Positions 26,653 through 36,536 are shown, numbered from the stretch's first letter. The stretch is DNA of 64,000 nt from Gammaproteobacteria bacterium (GCA_013289415.1 JABDAB010000001.1:80891-144890), one strand, 5' to 3'. Made by a program: numbers and translations. The notes: generated from the sequence alone by a model not told the origin.

Positions 26653-28053
26653 ATGAAAAAAACAAATTATATTTATTGGATAGTCAGCGTTTACGTTCTT
26701 GTAATATATGCCTACTATCCACATGATGCTCTTTCGGTAATTCCCCACACATTATACCAATACTTAACAGAGGGATTTTTATCAGGACATCTGCATTTAC
26801 TTGTGGCGCCTCCTTCTGAGTTACTGAATTTAGCTGATCCTTATGTTCCTAAGCAGCATGGTAATATTGGATTATGGGATGCTTCATTATTTCAAGGAAA
26901 ATACTATATTTACTTTGGGCCATTGCCTGTTATTGTTTTTTATATACCCTTTAAATTAGTGACTGGCTTCTATCCACCCGATGCACTGGTTGTGTTCTTT
27001 TTTTTGTCGATTGGATTTTTAGTTGGTTTTTTACTGATGATAAAAATAAAAAAAGAATATTTCCCTCGAATGCCTGAGTGGCAGTTATTCTTTGCTGGAT
27101 CTCTAATGGGATTTGCAAATGGCGCGCCTTATTTATTGGCTTGGCCAGTGGTGTATCAGGTGGCAATTTCTTCGGCATTTTGTTTGATAAATTTCGCATT
27201 GTTTTTTCTTTATGAATTAGTTAATCATCGATCTAAAGTAAAAAATGCTTTTTTATTTAGTCTTTGTTTGTCGTTGAGTGTGGCAGGACGACCCCATTTT
27301 GCATTGCTGTGTGTATTTCTTATTCCCGGTGTTTTATTGTATTTGCTAAAACAGAATTCGGAACCGACTGGTCACTCACGAACAGCGCTGGTCATTGCTT
27401 TACTAGTTCCCTGTATCAGTATGGGCGTGATTTTAGGATTGTATAATTATTTGCGATTTGGTTCTCTTTTCGATTTCGGTCAGGTTTGGCAAATTTCTCA
27501 GAATGACATGAGAGACTATTATGATGAAGTATTCCAGTTAACAAAAATTGTCCGGAATATTATATTTGGTTTTTATTTTTATTTTTTAAAACCCTTTGGC
27601 ATTAGTGCTACCTTTCCATATGTTTTTCTACCGTATCATTCAGGTTCAATTCCTATCAATAAAGACTATTTTGTGGAGGCAATTGGGGGTGTTTTAACAA
27701 CAGCACCCTTTATACTGATGATTTTAGGACTGCCCAAATACATTATGGTTCATTTGAAAAAAAAATCACCGGAAACTACCCTGTGCTGGTTCCTGTTATT
27801 TGCCTGTTTAATCCCTCTTATTCTTGCATTGTTTCTGATTTCACTCCCCATGGCGAGTCAGCGATATGAGATGGATTTTCTTCCCTGGTTTGTTATGCTA
27901 TCGGTCATTTCATTTTGGTTGTTGATTGGGCATTCAAAGCATTTGAAAGGATTCAAAATTATGCAGGCACTGTTTTTTACCACAGGAATATACAGTGTTT
28001 ATATTGGATGGGCTATTGCTATTGCTTTCGCCACTAGAACGATTGCCAGTTAA
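26653..28053 (+). CDS. Polytopic membrane protein, first of a tandem pair
   Basis: The 466-aa hydrophobic protein has about eleven membrane segments. The first loop contains LADPYVPKQ and GLWDASLFQGKYYIYFGPLP. The arrangement of a short acidic W-D motif in the first large external loop resembles GT-C glycosyltransferase folds, but I cannot assign a family. It starts 7 bases after the methyltransferase and is followed 54 bases later by a paralogue of about 70 percent identity. Context implies a role in the same glycan or lipid modification module. Confidence 0.7.
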   Translation: MKKTNYIYWIVSVYVLVIYAYYPHDALSVIPHTLYQYLTEGFLSGHLHLLVAPPSELLNLADPYVPKQHGNIGLWDASLFQGKYYIYFGPLPVIVFYIPFKLVTGFYPPDALVVFFFLSIGFLVGFLLMIKIKKEYFPRMPEWQLFFAGSLMGFANGAPYLLAWPVVYQVAISSAFCLINFALFFLYELVNHRSKVKNAFLFSLCLSLSVAGRPHFALLCVFLIPGVLLYLLKQNSEPTGHSRTALVIALLVPCISMGVILGLYNYLRFGSLFDFGQVWQISQNDMRDYYDEVFQLTKIVRNIIFGFYFYFLKPFGISATFPYVFLPYHSGSIPINKDYFVEAIGGVLTTAPFILMILGLPKYIMVHLKKKSPETTLCWFLLFACLIPLILALFLISLPMASQRYEMDFLPWFVMLSVISFWLLIGHSKHLKGFKIMQALFFTTGIYSVYIGWAIAIAFATRTIAS

Positions 28054-28107
28054 ATACTCGCCCCCCGTCTTTAAATCTTGACGCTGGGTTCAATCGGGAG
28101 AAAACAA

Positions 28108-29499
28108 ATGAAAAGAACAGCTTTTTTGTTCTGGCTAATCAGTGCTTACGTTCTTATCGTGTATGCTACCTACCCTAGCGGATATTTTCTTTCTGTAAGC
28201 CCCAACAGTTTATATCAATTCCTGACAGAGGGATTTCTATCAGGACACATGAATATACTGTTAGCTCCCCCTCCTGAATTACTTAATTTGCCCGATCCTT
28301 ATGATCACACTCAAAATATTAATCTGGGTTTTCTCTGGGATGCTTCATTATTTAAAGGAAAATACTATCTTTACTTTGGGCCTCTTCCTGTTATTGCTTT
28401 TTATCTACCCTTTAAATTATTGACAGGCTTTTACCCATCAGATGCAATGGCTGTGTTCTTTTTTTTATCGCTGGGATTTCTGGTCAGTTTTTTTCTAATG
28501 ATAAAAATAAAAAATGAATATTTCCCTCGAATATCTAATTTACAGTTATTATTTGTGGGGTTTTTACTGGGATTTGCAAATGGCACGCCTGATTTATTTG
28601 CCGTAACATTGGTTTATCAGGCGGCAATTTCTTCGGCATTTTGTTTGGTAAGTTTCGCATTGTATTTTCTTTATGAATTAGTTAACAATCGATCTAAAAT
28701 AAAAAATACGGCTTTATTTAGTCTGTGTTTGTCATTGAGTGTGGCAGGAAGGCCTCATTTTGCGTTGCTATGTGTATTTCTTATTCCTGGTGTTTTACTG
28801 TATTTGCTTAAACAGAAGTCGGATTCTACTGGCAACTCACGAGCTGCGCTGGTCAGTGCCTTACTGCTCCCCTGTATTAGCATCGGGGTGATTTTGGGGT
28901 GGTATAATTATTTGCGATTTGGTTCTATTTTTGATTTCGGTCATGTTTGGCAACTGACCGCGATTGATGGTAGAGATTTCCATAATGAACTGTCTCAGAT
29001 AGCAAAACTCCCCCGGAATGTTATGTTTGGTTTTTATTTTTATTTTTTACAACCATATAATGTTAGCCTTACATTCCCATATGTTGTTCTGCATCATCAT
29101 TTTGCTTCAATTCCGATAGATAGAGACTATTTTTACGAGACAATTGCAGGGGTTTTTACAACGGCTCCATTTATCCTGATGGTTTTAGGATTACCCAAAC
29201 TGATTATGATCCATTGGAAAACACACACACGGGAAACCCCGTTGTGTTGGTTTCTGTTATTTGTATTGTTCATTCCTTTTATTCTTATATTGTTTTTGAT
29301 CTCACTTCCCATAGCGACTCAGCGGTATGAAGTGGATTTCCTACCCTGGTTGGTTATGCTGTCAGTCATTGCATTTTGGTTGTTGGAAGGGTATGCAGGG
29401 CATTTAAAGGGATTCAAAGGTGTGAAAGCAGTATTTTTTATCACAGGAATATACAGTGTATATATTGGGTGGGCTCTTGCTGTCGCCGAGAATTCCTAG
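28108..29499 (+). CDS. Polytopic membrane protein, second of a tandem pair
   Basis: The 463-aa protein is a clear paralogue of the preceding gene product: YQFLTEGFLSGH, FLWDASLFKGKYYLYFGPLP and SVAGRPHFALLCVFLIPG are shared almost unchanged. ATG 28108 with GGGAGAAAACAA upstream is preferred to a TTG at 28078. Differences cluster in the external loops (HTQNINLG, HVWQLTAIDGRDF), which suggests that the two have the same fold but different partners or substrates. It ends the + operon, just before a strong hairpin. Confidence 0.72.
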   Translation: MKRTAFLFWLISAYVLIVYATYPSGYFLSVSPNSLYQFLTEGFLSGHMNILLAPPPELLNLPDPYDHTQNINLGFLWDASLFKGKYYLYFGPLPVIAFYLPFKLLTGFYPSDAMAVFFFLSLGFLVSFFLMIKIKNEYFPRISNLQLLFVGFLLGFANGTPDLFAVTLVYQAAISSAFCLVSFALYFLYELVNNRSKIKNTALFSLCLSLSVAGRPHFALLCVFLIPGVLLYLLKQKSDSTGNSRAALVSALLLPCISIGVILGWYNYLRFGSIFDFGHVWQLTAIDGRDFHNELSQIAKLPRNVMFGFYFYFLQPYNVSLTFPYVVLHHHFASIPIDRDYFYETIAGVFTTAPFILMVLGLPKLIMIHWKTHTRETPLCWFLLFVLFIPFILILFLISLPIATQRYEVDFLPWLVMLSVIAFWLLEGYAGHLKGFKGVKAVFFITGIYSVYIGWALAVAENS

Positions 29500-29513
29500 G
29501 GCTGTTGACCATG

Positions 29514-29552
29514 TCTGTCGTCCCCTACATCACAGATGTGGGGGACGACAGA
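29514..29552. terminator. Long hairpin between convergent genes, likely bidirectional terminator
   Basis: TCTGTCGTCCCC (29514-29525) pairs perfectly with GGGGACGACAGA (29541-29552). The inner bases extend this to about 17 bp with a 5-base loop CACAG. It lies between the ends of the + membrane-protein gene (29499) and the - ctpA gene (29568). No T tract follows on either strand, so termination is inferred from position. The sequence resembles the icmJ-icmB structure in CCCCTACAT. Confidence 0.65.
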
Positions 29553-29567
29553 AATTGACAAAGTATC

Positions 29568-30914
29568 TCAGCGCTGAGCGACGGCCAGCCCCTTCAAAAT
29601 GGTCAATGCAGCATAGAGTTGGTAATCCTCATGCAGCAAGCTTTGTTCATCAGCTGTGGGCAGGTTAGGGTTGGCTTTTGTAGCTGCTGTGTTGCCGTTG
29701 GCCAAATGCCCGCTTAAATCAGACTCACTATAGCTCAGGTTTTTGATGCTTGTTTTGTCGTCACCCTTGGGGACATCGATTTCTTCAACCACGATATCAG
29801 GGGTGATCCCCTTAGCCTGAATTGACGTGCCAGATGGTGTGAAATAAAGCGCCGTTGTCAATTTAATACCCCGCAGGTCATCCAGCGGTAACACGGTTTG
29901 TACAGACCCTTTCCCAAAACTGCGGGTGCCCAAAATGATGGCGCGATGGTTGTCTTTAAGTGCGCCAGCAACAATTTCTGATGCAGAAGCCGAGCCATTG
30001 TTAATCAGTACAACCATGGGCGCATTGGTAATAATGTCATTTGGATTTGTACTCAATGCCGTAAATTTAGCACCAGGCAGGCGTCCTTGCGTATACACGA
30101 TGAGTTCCTTTTTACCTGATTTACCACCTTGTCCCAGAAAAGCATCCGAGATGTCGATGGCTGAAGTTAACAGCCCACCAGGATTATTACGTAAATCAAG
30201 GACCAGACCTTTTAAAGAGCCACCCGCATCTTTCTTTAGCTTCTCAATGGCGAGCTTCATGTCTTTGTCAGTTAATGCCTGAAACTGAGTAAGACGTACA
30301 TAACCATATTGATTATCCAGTAACTTGCTTTTTACACTCTTGATTTCAATTTTCTCGCGAAGCAGGGTATACGTGAGTAATTTATTATTTCCTTTGCGCA
30401 CAATGGTTAATTCAATTGAACTGCCTGGTTTTCCGCGCATCAAATTGACGGCGTCTTTCAGTTCCAAACCTTGCACGGGTTTTGAACCCAGTTTGATGAT
30501 GTAATCACCTGATTTTATACCCGCTTTAAATGCAGGTGTATCCACCAGCGGGGTGATGACTTTTATAACACCATCTTCCATGGTGACTTCAATACCCAGT
30601 CCGCCGAATTCACCATTGGTTGCTGTCTCCAACTCCTTGAAATCAGCTTCATCGAGATAACTGGAATGAGGATCAAGCCCACTCAGCATGCCTCGTATGG
30701 CATTATCAAATAGTACTTTATCATCGACAGGTTTGACGTAATACTTTTTAATCAAACTGAGTGCATTGGAAAAGCGCTGCACGGCTTCCATGGGGATGCC
30801 CTGCGCACCTTCTTGTTGCGTGCTGTCTGGAACGGGCAACGCATACCCTGAAAAGGGTACTGTAGTCGTTAATAACGCTACCAATGTGCCTGCGCATAAC
30901 TTATGGTGCTTCAT
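29568..30914 (-). CDS. ctpA: S41 carboxyl-terminal processing protease, CtpA-like
   Basis: From ATG 30914 (AAGGAG 7 bases upstream) the product is 448 aa, with signal peptide MKHHKLCAGTLVALLTTT ending near GYA. It has N-terminal helical cap, PDZ domain (GGLGIEVTMEDGVIKVITPL; GIKSGDYIIKLGSKPV) and S41 core. Catalytic Ser is in NNGSASASEIVAG, and the Lys in GTRSFGKGSVQTV. It acts in the periplasm on C-termini of envelope proteins or peptidoglycan enzymes. It lies last in gpmI-envC-ctpA, an arrangement common in gammaproteobacteria. An upstream in-frame ATG at 30950 would overlap envC. Confidence 0.9.
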   Translation of the reverse strand: MKHHKLCAGTLVALLTTTVPFSGYALPVPDSTQQEGAQGIPMEAVQRFSNALSLIKKYYVKPVDDKVLFDNAIRGMLSGLDPHSSYLDEADFKELETATNGEFGGLGIEVTMEDGVIKVITPLVDTPAFKAGIKSGDYIIKLGSKPVQGLELKDAVNLMRGKPGSSIELTIVRKGNNKLLTYTLLREKIEIKSVKSKLLDNQYGYVRLTQFQALTDKDMKLAIEKLKKDAGGSLKGLVLDLRNNPGGLLTSAIDISDAFLGQGGKSGKKELIVYTQGRLPGAKFTALSTNPNDIITNAPMVVLINNGSASASEIVAGALKDNHRAIILGTRSFGKGSVQTVLPLDDLRGIKLTTALYFTPSGTSIQAKGITPDIVVEEIDVPKGDDKTSIKNLSYSESDLSGHLANGNTAATKANPNLPTADEQSLLHEDYQLYAALTILKGLAVAQR

Positions 30915-30937
30915 CAAATTCTCCTTGAAAGCTATTT

Positions 30938-32047
30938 CTATAACATCCATTCCAGTGGATTTACGGCTTTTCCACGTTGCCTTATTTCGAAGTATAGACC
31001 GTTTTCTTTAAGTGTGCCGCTATGTCCAACCGTGGCGATTTTTTCGCCCTGGTTTACGACATCCCCTTTGTGTTTAAGTAATGACTTGTTGTTGGCATAT
31101 AAGGTCATAAAGCCCCGCCCATGGTCAATAATCAACAAAAGTCCGTAACCGTTTAACCAGTCACCGAAGACCACTTTTCCAGGGAAAATTGAAACAACGG
31201 GCGACCCTTCGTTAGCAAAGAAGACGACGCCTTGATTTATTTTTTTTATACCGCTGCTATTTGTAGTGACAGGTTTTTGTAATTTTCTTCGCATTCTGGT
31301 AAATGGATGCTTGGTTTGTATAACACTTTTTCGAGCCAGTGTTGTCAGTAAATTTGATAGATTGGCTTTGTTGCGTTTGTAGACCAGCAGGGTTTGTTGC
31401 TGGTTTTGAATGTCGCGGGTTAGCGAACCAATTAGTGTTGTACGGTAGCGTTTGTCATTGTCGTATGCTTGCTGGCGTTTATTTAATTGTTGCTGCAAGC
31501 GCTCTTGAGTTATCAGCTCCTGATGAAGTTTATTTTGGTTTAAGAGCAATGATTTTTGTATTTTGCTGACGTTGTTTATCGTTTGTTGACGAGAGTGAAT
31601 CAAATATTGATTAAAGATTAATAACCGGTCGTTAGCATCCAGTTTATCCTGGTTGATCAGCCCGTTAACTCCCCACCTCATGTTGTAGCAAGCACGGATG
31701 TGCTTGGCAAGCAAGCCTTGCTGCATGTGCAATTGGTCGCTTAATATTTTTACCTGTTGCGCCAGAGCGGTGATTCGTCGCTGTTTATTTATCATGGCGA
31801 GCTGGGCTTTTTTTAATTGCTCGTTTCCGTTGAGGAGTTGTTTTTCAGTATTCGACAGTTCCTGGCTTATTACGCTTTGTTTGTTATGTGCGCGATTAAT
31901 ATGAAGCTGCAGTTGGCTCATTTTGTTTTCTATCTGCTTGAGCTGGCTTTTGGTCTGAGTCATGGTTGGACTACCAGCATAACCCATATTCAAAAATAAC
32001 AGCAGACTAAAAAACACAATGGCTGTATTGGTAATAAATGTAATCAT
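30938..32047 (-). CDS. envC: EnvC-like murein hydrolase activator (degenerate M23/LytM)
   Basis: The 369-aa product has a signal peptide and a long coiled-coil region (about 28-245, QLKQIENKMSQLQLHINRA). A C-terminal LytM domain follows (about 270-369). Zinc-ligand positions of active M23 enzymes are lost: YAN replaces the usual YAH and LYFEIRQRG replaces LHFE. That is the hallmark of EnvC, which switches on periplasmic amidases at the septum rather than cutting murein itself. Start overlaps the end of gpmI by 4 bp. Confidence 0.88.
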   Translation of the reverse strand: MITFITNTAIVFFSLLLFLNMGYAGSPTMTQTKSQLKQIENKMSQLQLHINRAHNKQSVISQELSNTEKQLLNGNEQLKKAQLAMINKQRRITALAQQVKILSDQLHMQQGLLAKHIRACYNMRWGVNGLINQDKLDANDRLLIFNQYLIHSRQQTINNVSKIQKSLLLNQNKLHQELITQERLQQQLNKRQQAYDNDKRYRTTLIGSLTRDIQNQQQTLLVYKRNKANLSNLLTTLARKSVIQTKHPFTRMRRKLQKPVTTNSSGIKKINQGVVFFANEGSPVVSIFPGKVVFGDWLNGYGLLLIIDHGRGFMTLYANNKSLLKHKGDVVNQGEKIATVGHSGTLKENGLYFEIRQRGKAVNPLEWML

Positions 32048-33579
32048 GATTTGACCAATAGTGCATGGCCAGTCATTTCCGCGGGTGGCGTTATACCCAG
32101 TAAAGCCAGAAGAGTAGGCGCCACGTCAATCAGGCTGCCGTTTACTGCATTGGCATGCCAGGTCTCGTCTCCTATATATAACAAAGGGACTGGTCTGCTG
32201 GTATGCGCTGTGTGCGCCTGGTGGGTTGAATTATCATACATACATTCTGCATTGCCATGATCGGCTGTAATTAATAATTGACCTCCTGATTCGCTTAATG
32301 CTTGCCAAATGGTGTGCATTGCGTTATCCAGACATTCGACAGCATGTACTGTGGCGTTAAAGTTGCCACTATGCCCAACCATGTCGGCATTGGCATAGTT
32401 GCAGATGATAACGTCATATGTTTGCTGTTGGATTGCATTTACAATGATTTTAGTTAGTTCGGGAGCACTCATTTCTGGCTGCAAGTCGTAAGTAGCCACG
32501 GTTGGGGAATCGATTAAAATACGCTCCTCATTTGCAAATACCTGCTCTGAACCACCATTGAGAAAAAAAGTAACATGGGCATATTTTTCTGTTTCTGCAA
32601 GACGTAATTGACGCAGTCCATGGCTCGCGATGACTTCACCTAATGTATTAGATAAGGTCATTCCAGGAAAGGCGGCACAGGTCGGAAGATGTTTTGAGTA
32701 GGATGTCATACTAACAAATCGTGCTATTTTGGGTTGTATTTTTCGGTTAAATCCGTCGAAATTATCGTCAACCAGTGTCTGAGTTAATTGTCTGGCCCGA
32801 TCCGCGCGAAAATTTAAAAAAAATACCGAATCGCCATCGTTAATTGCCCTGCCTGCTCCAATTTGGGTGGGGGGAATGAATTCATCATAAATGTTTTGTT
32901 GATAAAAATGTCTGACGGCATCCTCTGCTGTATCATATTGCGGTGCGCACGGTGTTTCAGTTAGCAGACGATAAACAGGTTCCATGCGTTGCCAACGGTG
33001 ATCGCGATCCATGGCATAGTAACGACCGGTTATGGAACATACTGTTGCAACAGGGTATTTCTGCAGATGCTCGTTCAGTCTTGCAAGGCTAGATAGTGCA
33101 CTTTGTGGAGACGTGTCGCGACCATCAAGAAACAAATGTAGATAAATATTTGAAAATTGCCGTTGTGCGCACAGGCTCAAGAAGGCGAACAAATGGTTTT
33201 CATGGCTATGTACACCTCCGGTGGACAATAAACCCATGACATGCAAGGCGTGCCCGCGATGTTTTAGATCGTCTATTGCCTCAATAAATACTGGATTTTT
33301 GGCAAAGCTGCCATCACTTATTGCGGCATTAATTCTTGTATAGTCTTGAGGAATAACCCGTCCGGCACCAATGTGCATATGACCCACTTCGGAATTGCCC
33401 ATTTGTTTGTCGGGCAACCCGACAGGTAGTCCTGACGCTTCGAGCAGGATGTGAGGGCGTGTTTTCCACCATGAATCCCATTGTGGTGTATTTGCTGCTG
33501 AAATGGCATTGTGTTCAGTTTCTTCGCGGTAACCCCAGCCATCCAGAATCATTAAAATCAGTGGTAATTTTCTGAGCAT
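32044..33579 (-). CDS. gpmI: 2,3-bisphosphoglycerate-independent phosphoglycerate mutase
   Basis: From ATG 33579 the product is 511 aa, the usual size for GpmI. Metal and phosphoserine motifs are plain: LILMILDGWGYRE (first Asp), KQMGNSEVGHMHIGAG (active Ser), DGRDTSPQSA, RADRARQLT, and TADHGNAE. The enzyme interconverts 3- and 2-phosphoglycerate with Mn in glycolysis/gluconeogenesis. A GTG at 33588, three codons upstream, is an alternative start. It is the first gene of gpmI-envC-ctpA, divergent from uppS with about 70 bp between. Confidence 0.95.
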   Translation of the reverse strand: MLRKLPLILMILDGWGYREETEHNAISAANTPQWDSWWKTRPHILLEASGLPVGLPDKQMGNSEVGHMHIGAGRVIPQDYTRINAAISDGSFAKNPVFIEAIDDLKHRGHALHVMGLLSTGGVHSHENHLFAFLSLCAQRQFSNIYLHLFLDGRDTSPQSALSSLARLNEHLQKYPVATVCSITGRYYAMDRDHRWQRMEPVYRLLTETPCAPQYDTAEDAVRHFYQQNIYDEFIPPTQIGAGRAINDGDSVFFLNFRADRARQLTQTLVDDNFDGFNRKIQPKIARFVSMTSYSKHLPTCAAFPGMTLSNTLGEVIASHGLRQLRLAETEKYAHVTFFLNGGSEQVFANEERILIDSPTVATYDLQPEMSAPELTKIIVNAIQQQTYDVIICNYANADMVGHSGNFNATVHAVECLDNAMHTIWQALSESGGQLLITADHGNAECMYDNSTHQAHTAHTSRPVPLLYIGDETWHANAVNGSLIDVAPTLLALLGITPPAEMTGHALLVKS

Positions 33580-33648
33580 GAATTTCACTTAATCTTTTCT
33601 AATAAAGAGGTTAGACTATAGGCCATTTTTGCTGAAGGAAGAAGTAGG

Positions 33649-34383
33649 TTGAATAAAAAAATACCTGAACACGTAGCTATCATTATGGATGGGAACGGGC
33701 GCTGGGCCGAAAACCGGGGTTTGCCGCGCAGCGAAGGGCATTGTGCAGGCGTTGCTGTAGTGAAGTCAGTGGTTAAGGCGTGTATTGAAAAACGCATCAA
33801 TGTGCTAAGTATCTGGGCTTTTGGTAGCGAGAATTGGGCGCGTCCTGAAATAGAAGTTAATTTTCTCATGGAATTGTTTGTTCAAGCTCTGACACGTGAA
33901 ATAACCGAGTTACATCAAAATGGCGTGTCCCTGCGTTTTACTGGTAACCGCCTTCAGTTAGCACCTGCCTTGCGTGAACAAATGCAGATGGCCGAGGATT
34001 TGACCATGAATAACGATCGCCTGATCTTGAATGTGGTGATTAACTACGGCGGAAAATGGGACATTGTGCAAGCGGCAAAAGCGCTTGCGAAGCGCGTGGC
34101 TGATGGAGAGATGTCGGTTGAACAGATTGATGAGGATGCATTTGCAGAGCAACTCAATATTTGCGATTTGCCCAATCCCGACTTATTCATTCGTACAGGT
34201 GGGGAACTGCGTATCAGTAATTTTTTTCTTTGGCAGCTAGCTTATACGGAACTTTATTTTTCTGAAGTATTTTGGCCTGATTTTTCGGCTGAAGAGCTTG
34301 ATAAAGCACTGGCGTGTTTTAGTTCACGTGAACGTCGCTATGGAAAAACGTCCAAACAACTGGTTGAGAATAATCATGTTTAA
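33649..34383 (+). CDS. uppS: Undecaprenyl diphosphate synthase
   Basis: The 244-aa product has all cis-prenyltransferase signatures: HVAIIMDGNGRWA (catalytic Asp), SIWAFGSENWARP, and RTGGELRISNFFLWQLAYTE. It makes C55 undecaprenyl diphosphate, carrier lipid for peptidoglycan and surface glycans including any made by the 20884-29499 module. The start is TTG 33649 with GAAGGAAG upstream; the N-terminus MNKKIPEHVAI is as expected. cdsA starts inside the last codons. Confidence 0.95.
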   Translation: MNKKIPEHVAIIMDGNGRWAENRGLPRSEGHCAGVAVVKSVVKACIEKRINVLSIWAFGSENWARPEIEVNFLMELFVQALTREITELHQNGVSLRFTGNRLQLAPALREQMQMAEDLTMNNDRLILNVVINYGGKWDIVQAAKALAKRVADGEMSVEQIDEDAFAEQLNICDLPNPDLFIRTGGELRISNFFLWQLAYTELYFSEVFWPDFSAEELDKALACFSSRERRYGKTSKQLVENNHV

Positions 34384-35179
34384 ACAACGATTGCTGACAA
34401 CATTGGTGCTGGTGCCGTTAGTCTTGATGGCCATTTATTATGCTAGTGTCCTGGTGCTGGGGTCGCTGGTCTTATTGCTTACAGCTGTACTTGGATGGGA
34501 GTGGCTGCAATTAATACCGGTTAAACACGTTGTTAATAAAGGTCTTTTTATCACAGTTTTGCTGTTGCTGATCTGGCCAGCTGTTCATTGGTTGAATTAC
34601 TGGTTGATTGCAGATCTGGCTTTCTGGGGGTTAATTTTGGTTGCGGTATTGACCTATCCTGCCTCACAGGCTGTTTGGGGGTATCGTGTGGTTGTGGGTG
34701 GTGCGTGCCTGCTTCTGCTGCCGTTAGTGGCTAGTGCAATGAGTTCGCTCTATCAGCAAGTCAATGGAAAAGATTTGATTGTGTACTTGCTTTGCCTGAT
34801 TTGGGCGACCGATATTGGTGCCTATTTGACGGGTAAACAGTGGGGACGTTGTAAATTAATTCCAGCGGTAAGTCCTGGCAAGACCATTGAAGGTTCGTTG
34901 GGGGGCATTGCATTGGCAATGCTGGTTGCGGGCATTGCTTATGTTTATTTTAAGCCGGAACACGTGGCGGTCTGGTTTGTTGTCGCAGCGCTTACCGCGT
35001 TAATTTCAATATTGGGTGATTTATTTATCAGTATGTTGAAACGCAGATGTCAGATTAAAGACACAGGGCAACTTTTCCCAGGTCATGGCGGCGTGCTTGA
35101 TCGACTGGATAGTTTGATTGCGGCTCTCCCATTGTTTTATTTTGCGCACACGATGCATGGCATTTTTCAGGGATTGTAA
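34376..35179 (+). CDS. cdsA: Phosphatidate cytidylyltransferase
   Basis: From ATG 34376 the product is 267 aa with about seven membrane segments and the CDP-diglyceride synthase signature near its end (KRRCQIKDTGQLFPGHGGVL, then DRLDS). It makes CDP-diacylglycerol for phospholipids. The start overlaps uppS by 8 bp; rseP begins 2 bases after its stop. dxr, which lies between the neighbouring genes in some species, is not here. Confidence 0.94.
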   Translation: MFKQRLLTTLVLVPLVLMAIYYASVLVLGSLVLLLTAVLGWEWLQLIPVKHVVNKGLFITVLLLLIWPAVHWLNYWLIADLAFWGLILVAVLTYPASQAVWGYRVVVGGACLLLLPLVASAMSSLYQQVNGKDLIVYLLCLIWATDIGAYLTGKQWGRCKLIPAVSPGKTIEGSLGGIALAMLVAGIAYVYFKPEHVAVWFVVAALTALISILGDLFISMLKRRCQIKDTGQLFPGHGGVLDRLDSLIAALPLFYFAHTMHGIFQGL

Positions 35180-35180
35180 T

Positions 35181-36536
35181 ATGTTGTCTATGATGCTGTA
35201 TTTTGTTTTAGCTTTGTTACTCTTGGTCACCGTGCATGAGTATGGTCATTTTATAGTCGCTCGAAGTGTTGGCGTCAAAGTGCTGCGATTTTCATTTGGT
35301 TTTGGCAAAATATTAGCCCGCTGGCATGATAAACGCGGTACTGAATATACGTGGTCGCTTGTTCCTCTGGGTGGCTACGTTAAAATGCTGGATGAAACCG
35401 AGAGCGATGTTCCGGAACAGGAACGCCACATGGCGTTAAACAACAAACCCGTCTGGACACGCATAGCTATTGTCCTCGCCGGTCCGATGTTTAATTTTAT
35501 TTTTGCCTTTGTCGCATTATGGCTGATGCTGGTTATCGGCATCAAATCGCTTGCTCCCATCATTGATGGCGTGACGCCAGATGGTATTGCAGCACGCGCA
35601 GGCTTATCGGCAAAGCAGGAGATTTTGTCATTAAATGGCAAAAACATCTCCAGCTGGCGTGATGTTGCTTATGCAATGACCCTGTTGTCAGGAACGCATG
35701 ACCCAGTTTCCATGACGGTCAAGTCATTAACCGGTGGCCAGAAGGAAACACATATTTTATCACTGGCGACGTTGGTATTGGATGAAAAAAAACAGGATGT
35801 GTTGACCAGCCTTGGTGTTGTACCCTTTATACCGACTGTACCGCCAATTATTGGAGAGGTGATTCCCAACTCACCAGCAGAAACCGCAGGCCTGCAGATT
35901 GGTGATGTCATTACGTCTGTTGCAGGCCAAGGAATCGATAAGTGGCTGAGGCTAGTCGAGGTGATCAAGCTTCATCCAGATCAAGATGTTGTATTACACA
36001 TTAATCGACATGGGCAATCTATCCCCGTTACCCTTCACACGAGTAGTTTAATGAATGAAGAGCATCGAGAGGGTTATTTGGGTGTGCGCTCTCAAGATCC
36101 GACGCGGCTGTTTGAGCCCTGGTTGCGTTTACAACGTGAGGCGCCGCTACCTGCCCTTGCCACAGCATTCAGACAAACGCTGGATTTAACCGGCGCAACA
36201 GTTCTCTTGGTGGGTCGATTGATCACCGGTAAGCTGCCATGGCACAGCATCAGCGGTCCTGTTGGAATCGCCCAAGGTGCGGGTGAGTCTGCCAGCCGGG
36301 GATTATCCGACTACCTGTTTTTTCTGGCTTTGATTAGTGTTAGTTTAGGCGTGCTAAATTTATTGCCGATTCCCATGCTGGATGGTGGTCATTTGCTTTA
36401 TTATTTGATTGAAATAGTTTTAAGGCGCCCGGTTTCAGATAAGCTGAAATCCGCTGGATCTTATCTCGGGATGGTGTTGTTGGGTACGTTAATGATTATC
36501 GCGCTGAACAATGATATTACAAGATTGGCGGGCTAG
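35181..36536 (+). CDS. rseP: Site-2 zinc metalloprotease RseP
   Basis: The 451-aa inner-membrane protease has HEYGH (HExxH) in the first membrane segment, two periplasmic PDZ domains (around 105-190 and 200-290; GLSAKQEILSLNGKNI and GLQIGDVITSVAGQ) and the C-terminal NLLPIPMLDGGHLL motif with the third zinc ligand. It cuts anti-sigma factor within the membrane in the envelope-stress response and clears signal peptides. ATG 35181 is preferred because upstream in-frame ATGs lie inside cdsA. Confidence 0.94.
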   Translation: MLSMMLYFVLALLLLVTVHEYGHFIVARSVGVKVLRFSFGFGKILARWHDKRGTEYTWSLVPLGGYVKMLDETESDVPEQERHMALNNKPVWTRIAIVLAGPMFNFIFAFVALWLMLVIGIKSLAPIIDGVTPDGIAARAGLSAKQEILSLNGKNISSWRDVAYAMTLLSGTHDPVSMTVKSLTGGQKETHILSLATLVLDEKKQDVLTSLGVVPFIPTVPPIIGEVIPNSPAETAGLQIGDVITSVAGQGIDKWLRLVEVIKLHPDQDVVLHINRHGQSIPVTLHTSSLMNEEHREGYLGVRSQDPTRLFEPWLRLQREAPLPALATAFRQTLDLTGATVLLVGRLITGKLPWHSISGPVGIAQGAGESASRGLSDYLFFLALISVSLGVLNLLPIPMLDGGHLLYYLIEIVLRRPVSDKLKSAGSYLGMVLLGTLMIIALNNDITRLAG

